NCBI GenBank assembly: GCA_001770205.1 | Contig: MEQL01000023.1 | Location: forward strand, 1 to 62,998 | Reading direction: 5' to 3' | Origin: Bdellovibrionales bacterium RIFOXYD12_FULL_39_22 | GTDB lineage: Bacteria > Bdellovibrionota > Bacteriovoracia > Bacteriovoracales > Bacteriovoracaceae | DNA length: 62,998 nt | Part shown: positions 7,250-14,901 of the stretch, piece by piece | Layout of the letters: each line of letters begins with the position of its first letter | Position numbering within the stretch: position 1 is the stretch's first letter | Notes under the pieces: generated by a model | The model's input: the letters and a program-made list of their open reading frames with translations, nothing else | Database searches by the model: none | Told to the model about the DNA's origin: nothing | Position numbers and translations under genes: made by a program

Positions 7250-7528
7250 ATGAACACAAGAAAAGCATTAGTTTTGCACCCGAGATATCAACAAATGCCG
7301 TACAGAAGAAAACGTAAGTTGATAATAAAGGCATCTAGAGGCTTAGAACGCAATAACGAGATGGTTTTTGATGAAAAAAAAGAGTTGATAAAAAAAGTTA
7401 TCCTTCACTTGGGATTTCCTTCTTGTTCGGGGCTTGCCCTTTTTTTGTCATACGTACCACCAGATCCGTCATTAAGATTGGTGATAAAAGCTCGACGTAG
7501 AAAAATCAAACCAGTTTATATGCACTAG
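7250..7528 (+). CDS. Small basic protein at the head of the replication operon
   Basis: A 92-residue, very basic protein (many Arg and Lys, especially residues 1-35 and 78-92) of unrecognised family. An in-frame GTG exists at 7223, but ATG 7250 has AAGGAGG six nt upstream and is preferred. The gene ends 10 nt before the helicase gene. Its charge suggests a nucleic-acid-binding protein. In satellites and phages, small genes in this position often encode regulators of copy number or transcription activators. That is analogy only; no motif confirms it. Confidence 0.6.
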   Translation: MNTRKALVLHPRYQQMPYRRKRKLIIKASRGLERNNEMVFDEKKELIKKVILHLGFPSCSGLALFLSYVPPDPSLRLVIKARRRKIKPVYMH

Positions 7529-7538
7529 GGGTATTCAT

Positions 7539-9215
7539 ATGAAGTTAGGAAAAGCCGGACTTGATTCAGGTCAAGAAAGCACTATTGACCCAGATGATGA
7601 TTTTTCAATTATTGACACTGTTGATGAAGAAAGGCAAGGACCAGAGTGTGAGCAAGAAAAAAATCAGGTAGAGTCGTTAAGTGCTACTACGGAATATAAT
7701 CAATCAAACGAATTTAAAGAGAGTCAGCATTTAGACACAGTTTCTCAGACGAAAACACCAAATACTGAAACAGCTCTGGCAGTACTCGAAAAAAAGCAAA
7801 TATCATATCAAGATAAATGTAGATTGGTAGAATTGGCATCGAAAGCGTTGGCCAGTAGATATGATCTTAAATACCGCCAAAAAGTAGGGATCATAAAAAA
7901 ATGCATTAAAAGACTAGACTTCATTTCGACTAAGGGACTGGAAATTTTCTCATCATTTGTAAAAGTATCGACTTCTGATTCTTATGAGATGGAGAAAGAG
8001 GGGGTGAATAAAGAGTTGAGGAGCTTTATTGGGAGAGTTTCATTATATCGAGATGTTGAGGGAAAAGATCATAACCATTTAATTTATATTGATAACGAAA
8101 ATAAGTGTCAGGGGAGATTAGAGCTATCTACAATATTGCAGGTACTAACGTCAAATGAAGAACGGCAAAATTTAAAGCAAAATAGGATTTGTACCTGCCA
8201 TTTTGAATTCTCACCACACAAAAAAAACTTTTTTGGTTTGTCGGCAAGCTATCTTCCGGTCTTTAATACATATCAGCCTCCAGAGTGGAGAAAAGATGAA
8301 TACTATTGTGGCACTAGGTTGCCGGTAGAAGAAAAGTGTCCTGAAATCTATGTTGTTTTTTTTGAGCATTTGCTAAACGGAAACAAAGAATCAATTGATT
8401 TTCTAATTTTGTGGATGGCATTTAGTTTGATTGGCCGGAATCCAACTATGCTTGTAGCAGTTGGCGCAAAAGGTGTCGGCAAGACGTTGTTGTTTGAAAT
8501 GATTTTGCGATTACTTCACGGCGTTGGCAATTCTGTAGCTGCCAGAGATCAGTTTTTTAAATCTCAATTCAACAGTCAGATCAGCGGATGTACTTTGATT
8601 TATTTCGATGAAATATTTATCCCTCAAAATGCAAAAAATGAAATCAATCGATTAAAACTTATTGCCAATGAATTCATTGAAGTTGAAGCAAAAGGTGTGT
8701 CAGCGACAAATATTAGAAATTATGCAAACGTTTACATTACCTCCAATCACTACAATGGTATACCTCTGGAAAAAGATGATCGACGGTTATCTATTCTTGA
8801 GATTACTAATACCAAGATTATAGACAATCCAGAACTAAAAACTAGAATCAATGAGTTGAGTGATCCAGATAATATTTCAAAGTTGGGCAGATACTTGCTT
8901 GGCCTTAATGTAACCAGGGAGCAGGTGGAAAAAAACCTGGTTTCGGTGACAAATAGTTTAATTGAAGAGGCAAATCTCGCTGAATGGGAATCCTGGGTTA
9001 TTAACGAATGGGTTGTGCAAAATCGCCATTTGTCTAATATCACGATCAAAAATTTTCAAGATGATTGCAGAATGCGTTTTCCTGACTTGACTCCTCCTGG
9101 GCATACAAAGCTTGAAAACCTATCAAAAAAATATCCAGGTAATTTTATTTTGAAAAAAAGGCCATCGAGTTGTGGGGGCGATCGTTACTTCGAATTCCCT
9201 CCACCGGAGTCGTAA
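7539..9215 (+). CDS. SF3-type replicative helicase (P4/D5 primase-helicase family, DUF5906-like)
   Basis: A 558-residue DNA helicase expected to melt the element origin and drive its replication. The first 150 residues are acidic and low in complexity, then a linking region follows. The helicase core has Walker A GAKGVGKT at 309-316, Walker B with D357-E358 (YFDE), motif C ending in N403 (YITSN), and a DDRR arginine-finger motif near 413-416. This order matches superfamily 3 helicases of P4 alpha, D5 and DUF5906 proteins. No primase catalytic site is seen here; that function lies in the separate gene at 9325, so the P4-type fusion is split in two. The C-terminal 90 residues, winged-helix-like, may bind the iterons found just downstream. 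Confidence 0.85.
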   Translation: MKLGKAGLDSGQESTIDPDDDFSIIDTVDEERQGPECEQEKNQVESLSATTEYNQSNEFKESQHLDTVSQTKTPNTETALAVLEKKQISYQDKCRLVELASKALASRYDLKYRQKVGIIKKCIKRLDFISTKGLEIFSSFVKVSTSDSYEMEKEGVNKELRSFIGRVSLYRDVEGKDHNHLIYIDNENKCQGRLELSTILQVLTSNEERQNLKQNRICTCHFEFSPHKKNFFGLSASYLPVFNTYQPPEWRKDEYYCGTRLPVEEKCPEIYVVFFEHLLNGNKESIDFLILWMAFSLIGRNPTMLVAVGAKGVGKTLLFEMILRLLHGVGNSVAARDQFFKSQFNSQISGCTLIYFDEIFIPQNAKNEINRLKLIANEFIEVEAKGVSATNIRNYANVYITSNHYNGIPLEKDDRRLSILEITNTKIIDNPELKTRINELSDPDNISKLGRYLLGLNVTREQVEKNLVSVTNSLIEEANLAEWESWVINEWVVQNRHLSNITIKNFQDDCRMRFPDLTPPGHTKLENLSKKYPGNFILKKRPSSCGGDRYFEFPPPES

Positions 9216-9244
9216 ATGATTCTTTTGGCGAATTGCTACTTGTT

Positions 9245-9291
9245 TTCCCCAGTTCCCCGCTTCCCCGCTTCCCCGCTACTTCGGCGGGAAG
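9245..9291. repeat. Iteron cluster and hairpin, candidate replication origin
   Basis: Four copies of the 8-mer TTCCCC(AG or GC) start at 9245, 9253, 9261 and 9269, exactly in 8-bp register. A GGCGGGAAG follows that can pair with the last copy as an imperfect hairpin. The cluster lies in the 109-nt gap between the helicase and primase genes. A second cluster in opposite orientation sits at 9903-9926. Iterons beside helicase and primase genes are the usual signature of a P4/plasmid-type origin. Confidence 0.6.
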
Positions 9292-9324
9292 TTTGGTTAC
9301 TGTAATTTTACAGGAGTTATTTTT

Positions 9325-10170
9325 GTGAAGACGTTAGAGAAGTTTTTTTCAGCTTTATTTGATCCAGGTGAACTGGTTTGTTTTTCAAAAAATAAGTATG
9401 GGACAAGAGTTTACTATGTTTCTAGTTACTGCCCTTACTTTTTTGGACTTTTTGGCATCAACCCTTGTACTTATCGTAAAGGGATATATGTTACAGCTTT
9501 TAGAAGTTTTCTAATTGAGTTTGATGATAGATCACTCAAGGCCCAATACGATTTTGCCAAGGAGATCGGGTTACCATATACGACAATAGTTTATTCTGGC
9601 CATAGGTCGCTCCACTTTATAATTAGTCTCGCCACCGCTCTTCTTAGTATTGCTGACTATAAGGAAACAGCAATACGATTAATGCGAGCTGTGCCAGGGG
9701 CAGACAAGTCAACAAAAGACCCTTGTCGCTTTAGCAGGGCACCAATGGCCCTTAGAGAGGATACTGGAAAAGTTCAGGGTATCGTAGAAATCAAAGAACG
9801 AATTCCAAACGACTACTTTTTTCAGTGGCTAGACAGCAGAGCACCTGCACCGGCTAAAAAGGAAGTCGCCGCTAAGAAAATATACACAAAAGCATTCAAT
9901 GAGCGGGGAACTGGGGAAACGGGGAAAAATATAAAACTAACCCAGCTACCCCCTTTTGTTTATCGGCGATTACTTGAAGACCGGGAATCACCAGACGAGG
10001 GGCGTAATAATTTTTGGCACTGGATTGGACATTGGTGCCGCAAAAAAGGTTTTGATGTTGAAGATGCTGTAGACCAACTTGAATATTACTTTGATGAAGA
10101 GGGTGACTTTAGGAGGGATGAGTGGAAACGGGCAATTGAAAATGCATATGTCTATCATACTGACAACTAG
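9325..10170 (+). CDS. Primase, archaeo-eukaryotic-type (small subunit-like)
   Basis: A 281-residue protein expected to make primers for element replication. The acidic metal-binding motif is E65-x-D67 (FLIEFDD), followed by the conserved YSGHRSLHF with H93 and H97. A later basic/acidic patch (DKSTKDPCRFSRAPMALRED, about 127-146) is typical of these primases, with the nucleotide-binding and third acidic residues. The C-terminal 90 residues are a charged helical domain like the helical partner of such primases. GTG 9325 is chosen because CAGGAG lies 8 nt upstream. It forms the second half of the replication block with the helicase at 7539. Three iterons are embedded in its own coding sequence at 9903-9926. 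Confidence 0.75.
   Translation: MKTLEKFFSALFDPGELVCFSKNKYGTRVYYVSSYCPYFFGLFGINPCTYRKGIYVTAFRSFLIEFDDRSLKAQYDFAKEIGLPYTTIVYSGHRSLHFIISLATALLSIADYKETAIRLMRAVPGADKSTKDPCRFSRAPMALREDTGKVQGIVEIKERIPNDYFFQWLDSRAPAPAKKEVAAKKIYTKAFNERGTGETGKNIKLTQLPPFVYRRLLEDRESPDEGRNNFWHWIGHWCRKKGFDVEDAVDQLEYYFDEEGDFRRDEWKRAIENAYVYHTDN
9903..9926. repeat. Inverted iteron cluster inside the primase gene
   Basis: Three 8-mers in register, GCGGGGAA, CTGGGGAA and ACGGGGAA, are the reverse complement of the TTCCCC iterons at 9245-9276. They encode the unusual NERGTGETGKN stretch of the primase. The 16 nt at 9903-9918 are an exact inverted copy of 9245-9260. Confidence 0.65.
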
Positions 10171-10268
10171 ATCGATGTAGCAAAAAATATGAGCTGAGAT
10201 TTGAATTGAATTCCATCCTCAATAACGAGGATAGGATTTTTATTAACTTTTTTCCAAAGGAGGAAAAA

Positions 10269-10616
10269 ATGAATGTTGAAGATTGTGATATTGAAAGTGG
10301 AATTTATATTCCATTTCGACGAATTGAAGGCGGAGCACTTTTTAAGAAAATGTTTGATGAAATTGTTGCTGGGGTAGATCGGCATAAAGATGACCTTTAT
10401 TGTTACACCGGCGACATTGATTCATATCGAGTAATAGATATTGTTCAGGAGGTCTATTATAAATTTTATGAGAATTCGCATTCATTAGAATCAAAAGAAC
10501 TGGTTGCGACGTTACCAGAGTTCGTAGGTGCTTTAAGACGATACGATTCAAGAAAAATCGATATTGATTTGAAGTATGAAATATTGAGTGCAATGGTGTG
10601 TGCTTTTATTAGGTAG
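10269..10616 (+). CDS. Small hypothetical protein
   Basis: An unrecognised 115-residue acidic protein. The frame is open from 10206, but ATG 10269 has AAAGGAGG six nt upstream and is clearly the start. The composition is mixed, with many Asp, Glu and Tyr; helices are likely throughout (residues 40-75 and 85-115). It has no signal peptide or membrane segment. It lies between the primase and the integrase in the same direction, so it belongs to the element backbone rather than the cargo. Small acidic proteins in such places can be anti-repressors or DNA mimics, but nothing here proves it. Confidence 0.6.
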   Translation: MNVEDCDIESGIYIPFRRIEGGALFKKMFDEIVAGVDRHKDDLYCYTGDIDSYRVIDIVQEVYYKFYENSHSLESKELVATLPEFVGALRRYDSRKIDIDLKYEILSAMVCAFIR

Positions 10617-10706
10617 TTTAAGCTTTGCAAAGTAGATGGTTTTTTGAGTATTTCGCTTCATTCCTCACAGAGGGAAGAAATTAATAATTTTTACAAGGAG
10701 AATAAA

Positions 10707-11141
10707 ATGAAAAAATTAATTGCAAATTTTGATTTTCACGCAAGAGTAATCGGAGTAGAGGCTTCAATATGTAAGATAAACAAGGCAGTTGTTAAGGAGG
10801 TTCAGAAAAAAGAAAAGAAAATTTTTTTGGAAAAAGGAAAAATAAACTATGGGTTGATTTATCGCATTTTTGACCGTAATTGGCAAAAATACAAGCCACT
10901 AGACTGTTATCAACTTGTTCATATTAGTGTTGAATTAACAGAATTATCGTATCAAATTGCCAGAAAATCTAGATTCAAATTTTCGGGAAATTGCTGGTAT
11001 AAAATAAACTGTCTGTTGATGCTTGCATTTTTAGAAAAATGTAATGTTAACAAATTGTTTAAAGAGCTTCAGCGAGATGACAAACAGCTAGTCCAAGCAA
11101 TAAAGGATGGTGAAATCGATCCATTAGATTTGCAAGCGTGA
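10707..11141 (+). CDS. Small hypothetical protein
   Basis: An unrecognised 144-residue basic protein. ATG 10707 is preferred over the earlier in-frame start at 10644 because AAGGAG lies 6 nt upstream. The first 60 residues are lysine-rich, with the run KEVQKKEKKIFLEKGK likely helical. The later part has a hydrophobic stretch (NCLLMLAFLEKCNVNKLFKEL) more like a buried helix than a membrane span. The gene stands 93 nt before the integrase gene in the same orientation. Position and charge would fit a DNA-binding accessory factor such as an excisionase, but no HTH is evident. Confidence 0.6.
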   Translation: MKKLIANFDFHARVIGVEASICKINKAVVKEVQKKEKKIFLEKGKINYGLIYRIFDRNWQKYKPLDCYQLVHISVELTELSYQIARKSRFKFSGNCWYKINCLLMLAFLEKCNVNKLFKELQRDDKQLVQAIKDGEIDPLDLQA

Positions 11142-11234
11142 GGTATCGATGCTTTCCTTTTTGACAAAGTTTAAAATAAACTGGGCCTTTTCAAACAAGC
11201 CTCGGCAAATTAGAAGTCGCAGGAGAGATTTGTA

Positions 11235-12542
11235 ATGCGATTTGAAAAAAGAACAGTCAAATCAACGGGCGAAACTTACTATAGTTTCGTCCTGTTTGAT
11301 CCAGAGACAAACAAACGAACGAGAATTTCTAGAGAGGATACTAGAAATAGATTTGGCAAAGATATCACAACAGAGGAAGAAGCTATTCGATGTCTTGGTC
11401 TACTAGAGGCCGAAGTTGATTCTGCAAAAGCAAGATGCATCAAGCGCTTGACTTGGAAGGATAAGTATTACAGTTTTGGCAGATTGTTGGAACTATATGA
11501 ATCAAAAAGAAAAAGGAAAGCTCCGAACTCTTACAAGAATAATGTTTTTTACCTGAAGTATTACGTACTACATTATTTTTTAAATATTAAAGAATTGAAC
11601 AATATCAATCTCTGGTATGATCACTATGAAGATTTTAAACTTTGGCTTGAAAAAGATGCTTGCCTAGTCCGAAAACCACAGCAAAAAATTTCATATGCTT
11701 CGAAGAATCACTCAATCAAGGCATTGAACGTGTTTATGAGGCATCTCAAAGAAGAAAATGTTATTACTGAGGTAAAAATATTAGAGGCCTTTGAAGAGCA
11801 TCTGCTTAATGAAAGAACTGCAGATGATCTGGTTATTTTTGAACAGATGGTAAAAATAGAGCAATCGCTTAGAATAGATGGTAATCACCAAGAGGCAGAC
11901 TTCTATCGTTTTCTATACTACACAGGATTGCGCTTCAACGAAGCGATTGGCATTAGCTTTGTTGATCTTTATCAGGGCGATTTAGAAAATGGCCTTTTGA
12001 AAAATTTGATAGACAAAAATAGCATCAAATATTTTGGTTACTTGTTACTTGATAGTCAGCCAGCGGCCCAGAACAGAGCGCAGAGAGATCCAGTTACATT
12101 GAAAGTTCCTCGCAAGCCACTAAAGGGCCGCAAGAAGATTTCGGAAAAAAACTGCCGGATTATTCCAATCATAGATAAAACTACTTGGAATCTCTTAGTG
12201 ATGAGGGCCAAGCAGCAATATGATCTATATCAAAAAGGAAGTTATGGCAGTGATAAAAAGGATTACTTGCTTTTTGACTGCCTTAGCAAGGCCACCAGTG
12301 CTACCAGACTTAGAGAGGCCCACAAAAAAGAAAAACTTCGATACAAATGTTGGCATCTTTTGCGGCATACGAGGGGTACACTTTTGTTCGGAGAAACAGG
12401 GGACCGGGAATTGTCAAAAATGTGGCTCGGCCATAGCTCCAATAAAGTCTTCGAAAAATATAACCATACCTATCAACAGATGGTCAGAGGTGCAAAAAAA
12501 TCAACCAGAGAACGTGATGGCCTTGGGTTGGAGATGGTGTGA
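11235..12542 (+). CDS. int: Tyrosine integrase of the island
   Basis: A 435-residue site-specific recombinase, the probable integrase acting on the tRNA-Asp attachment site. Residues 1-60 look like an arm-binding domain of beta strands, 75-200 form the helical core-binding domain, and 210-410 the catalytic domain. The catalytic residues are R223 (TGLRFNEA), H364 and R367 (HLLRH), H390 (LGHSS) and nucleophile Y399. A basic 30-residue insertion (about 265-297) separates the Arg motif from the rest. An acceptable AGGAG precedes ATG 11235. It lies about 9 kb from the right end and 11 kb from the left, which is unusual because integrases normally sit beside an attachment site. Later cargo insertion could explain this. 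Confidence 0.85.
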   Translation: MRFEKRTVKSTGETYYSFVLFDPETNKRTRISREDTRNRFGKDITTEEEAIRCLGLLEAEVDSAKARCIKRLTWKDKYYSFGRLLELYESKRKRKAPNSYKNNVFYLKYYVLHYFLNIKELNNINLWYDHYEDFKLWLEKDACLVRKPQQKISYASKNHSIKALNVFMRHLKEENVITEVKILEAFEEHLLNERTADDLVIFEQMVKIEQSLRIDGNHQEADFYRFLYYTGLRFNEAIGISFVDLYQGDLENGLLKNLIDKNSIKYFGYLLLDSQPAAQNRAQRDPVTLKVPRKPLKGRKKISEKNCRIIPIIDKTTWNLLVMRAKQQYDLYQKGSYGSDKKDYLLFDCLSKATSATRLREAHKKEKLRYKCWHLLRHTRGTLLFGETGDRELSKMWLGHSSNKVFEKYNHTYQQMVRGAKKSTRERDGLGLEMV

Positions 12543-12548
12543 TTTATG

Positions 12549-12968
12549 TCAGTTTTTAACAGGGGTAGATATATTTATAGGAATCCTTTTCAGAATTTCC
12601 TTTTGGATAACGGGGTGAAACTCTTCATACATTGCATTATTTCTTACATTGTTTTTTTCTTTTACTTTATCTTTTGTAATTCTAAATTCAGAATCATCAA
12701 TCCATTTTACCGACCTTTTGATTTTAACAATTTTATCACTTGTTATTTCATTATCCAAGATGATCGAAATCCCCTTTATAATTATATCTGGAGATGATGG
12801 GGAGAATGATTTTATGTAGACAATATCACCAACTTTTAATGATTGTATCATCTGATGCAGCTCAAGTGCTTCAGTCTCTTTCCATATGATTCCAATAATA
12901 CCCTCGTTCTTGAATTTACCTGATAAATCTTCTTTGTCAAAATGAGCGCCAATCCCGTAAATTGTCAT
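12549..12968 (-). CDS. Small PUA/EVE-like protein
   Basis: A 139-residue protein opening with MTIYGIGAHFDKEDL and containing LKVGDIVYIKSFSP. This beta-strand pattern resembles PUA/EVE-like domains, which recognise modified bases in DNA or RNA and are common in restriction and defence loci. The last 35 residues are basic. AGGA lies 8 nt before ATG 12968. The gene is convergent with the integrase (6 nt apart) and divergent from the three-gene ATPase operon, with 384 nt between them. The domain call rests on pattern only. A role as a modified-nucleic-acid sensor is an inference from the family and the neighbours. Confidence 0.5.
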   Translation of the reverse strand: MTIYGIGAHFDKEDLSGKFKNEGIIGIIWKETEALELHQMIQSLKVGDIVYIKSFSPSSPDIIIKGISIILDNEITSDKIVKIKRSVKWIDDSEFRITKDKVKEKNNVRNNAMYEEFHPVIQKEILKRIPINISTPVKN

Positions 12969-13352
12969 AAGTTATTCCTGGTATAATTTAGTAGTGGCAA
13001 TATATCGGTTTATTTTCGGTGAGCTTTATTGAAAAGATATGGAAGTAATTTACTCTTTTGATATAAATTTGTCAGGCCATGAAAATATTTGCACCTGTTG
13101 TTTTTTTTGTAAAGTTATTTTCTCTGATTCCGAACAGAATTTGAAAATAGGCAAAGAGGTCAATAGTAGCAATTGGTGAAGTTTTCAGTCTTAGTCTGAA
13201 TTGTTTTGCTATTAATTTTCTCAGATGGTGTATTTACTCATACCCAGACTCTGAAAAAATCCAGCACAATCTCTTCAAGACTGGTCGAGAAGGTAAATGA
13301 AAGTAAACGATATTCAAAAAACGTAACGAATGGTTTGTTATTTGGTGGTTAT
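12969..13352. other. Intergenic region upstream of the three-gene ATPase operon
   Basis: 384 nt without a convincing gene. The reading frame of the next gene is open from 13206, but its early part has no good start. The region is AT-rich and must hold the promoters of both divergent genes. No clear operator or terminator is seen. Confidence 0.5.
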
Positions 13353-14387
13353 ATGAATAATAGAATTGAAGTGGACTATGTCCATCATCTCAGTCTTTTA
13401 GAGGGGAATGAATTTCAGGCTGAAATTGAAAAATTGTTGAATAATACATTTTGGGATTTTCAAACAATTATTGGGGATTCTGGTGATGGCGGAACAGATG
13501 GATTATATGATGGTAACACGATCCTTTGTTGTTGTTATGGCTTAAAAACTGTTGGGAAAAAACTTTCTGACGCAGATAAAAAGCAAAAGGTTATAATCAA
13601 ATTTACAAACGATATTAAAAGAGTGCTTGAGATGAGGACTAGCGGGAGAGGAAAAAACAAAAAATATGAACATAGCGAGAATAATATTCTTGGAGATATT
13701 TTAGGAGAAAGAATTAAAATCAAACAATTAACCCTAATTGTTAACTACTACGATAACTCACTAATAGGTAGATTAAATGATATCTTTGATGAGTTAAAGC
13801 AAAAATCACAACTAAATTTTATAAGCCCTAAATGCACACTTGTTATACATGGCCCTGAAAAGATATATAGTTTGTGTAATATTACAGAAAATGATTTGGT
13901 CCGATTAAAATATAAAAAAATATTGTCCATACTTGAAATGGCAGTTAGTGCTGACCGACCAGTTGATTTGCTAGAGCAATCAGACCTTAAAGAATATGAA
14001 GAAAAAATAAAATATTTAGAAGAAAACTTTTGTGATACTGAAGAAAAACGCCAAACACTTGTTGATTACAAAAATGACAATCTTGAAGCCTGGTGCCGTT
14101 ATATAATATTTATGCAAAAACTAAAAAAAGAAGCACCTCGAATATTTGAGAAAGCAATAATACAAGGCAATAACGTGTTAAAAGAAATGAAAAATTTGAT
14201 TTTTGGAAAAACATTGGATCCATACGAAAAAATCGAAAAGTTTGAAGAAAAGCTAAAAGACAAATGGGTAAAAATATTTGACAATAATGAAAATGATAAA
14301 ATTCAAGATATTATTAATATGGATTGTGCCAATTTAATAGGAACCTGCCCGCTAGATTGGCGAGATAATAGGAAAAAAAGTGCATAA
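13353..14387 (+). CDS. Putative ABC-three-component system effector protein
   Basis: A 345-residue protein, first of three overlapping genes. The start at ATG 13353 is a choice; the ribosome binding site is weak (GGTGG). The N-terminal 65 residues read HHLSLLEGNEFQ...GDSGDGGTDGLYDG, close in shape to the restriction-endonuclease-like domain of ABC-three-component effectors and Mrr-type nucleases (GDxGxDG). The usual following ExK/QxK is replaced by ILCCCYG, so the nuclease site looks degenerate. The middle is mixed alpha/beta, and residues 200-330 are charged helices suited to docking on the ATPase. The last 8 nt overlap the next gene. Known family: Krishnan/Aravind ABC-3C conflict systems. 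Assignment by motif and gene order, not by search. Confidence 0.6.
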   Translation: MNNRIEVDYVHHLSLLEGNEFQAEIEKLLNNTFWDFQTIIGDSGDGGTDGLYDGNTILCCCYGLKTVGKKLSDADKKQKVIIKFTNDIKRVLEMRTSGRGKNKKYEHSENNILGDILGERIKIKQLTLIVNYYDNSLIGRLNDIFDELKQKSQLNFISPKCTLVIHGPEKIYSLCNITENDLVRLKYKKILSILEMAVSADRPVDLLEQSDLKEYEEKIKYLEENFCDTEEKRQTLVDYKNDNLEAWCRYIIFMQKLKKEAPRIFEKAIIQGNNVLKEMKNLIFGKTLDPYEKIEKFEEKLKDKWVKIFDNNENDKIQDIINMDCANLIGTCPLDWRDNRKKSA

Positions 14388-14901
14388 CAATCTTATATCA
14401 TTTCTGAAAAGCAAAAATATTAAGATTGATCTTAATGAGGACAGGATAACTAAATTAGTAGATTTGGATATCGAATTAAAAACAACAATTCTTTTAATTG
14501 TTGTTGATGTTTTTGGTAAAAGCTCCAATAACTCCAGTAGAAAAATTATTAACCGCAATTATTTAAAGCTTTTGTTATATCTCGCATTGAATCCTCTGGA
14601 ATTAGAAAATGTATGCAGGCTCAAGAGTGCTTCCTCTGGTACGTTTTTTGAGCACTTAACTGGACTGGAAACGTTCTATAAAACGTGGAGTTATTTTGAA
14701 AAAGTGTTCACTTTTCTTAAGGTCCAGGGGGTTTTTAAAGAAGTTTCAAAAACGCAAATAGAGTTATGCGACAAAGGTGTAACAGCGTTAGAAATATTAA
14801 ATACAAAGATAAAAGACCAATCGTTGTTTGTTGATCAATTTAACGCTTTGATTGAATTTAAGAATATGAAATTGAAATTATCAGATCTTGGAGTAAAATG
14901 A
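14380..14901 (+). CDS. Putative ABC-three-component middle component
   Basis: A 173-residue protein starting at GTG 14380 inside the end of the previous gene (8-nt overlap) and ending in a 4-nt ATGA overlap with the ATPase gene. Residues 60-150 could be a winged-helix fold (helices around NYLKLLLYLALNP and SASSGTFFEHL, then strands near TQIELCDKGV). ABC-three-component systems typically carry such a small adapter between effector and ATPase, and this gene fits by size, position and coupling. Taken alone the sequence would not be recognisable. Stoichiometric expression with its neighbours is likely. Confidence 0.55.
   Translation: MHNNLISFLKSKNIKIDLNEDRITKLVDLDIELKTTILLIVVDVFGKSSNNSSRKIINRNYLKLLLYLALNPLELENVCRLKSASSGTFFEHLTGLETFYKTWSYFEKVFTFLKVQGVFKEVSKTQIELCDKGVTALEILNTKIKDQSLFVDQFNALIEFKNMKLKLSDLGVK

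Noticed and set aside
12546..12797. Plus-strand frame after the integrase
   Set aside because: It is the antisense shadow of the PUA-like gene at 12549-12968, with improbable aromatic-rich composition.
13206..13352. Longer N-terminus for the ABC-three-component-like effector
   Set aside because: The extra 49 residues have no ribosome binding site and do not resemble the family start; ATG 13353 leads directly into the conserved region.
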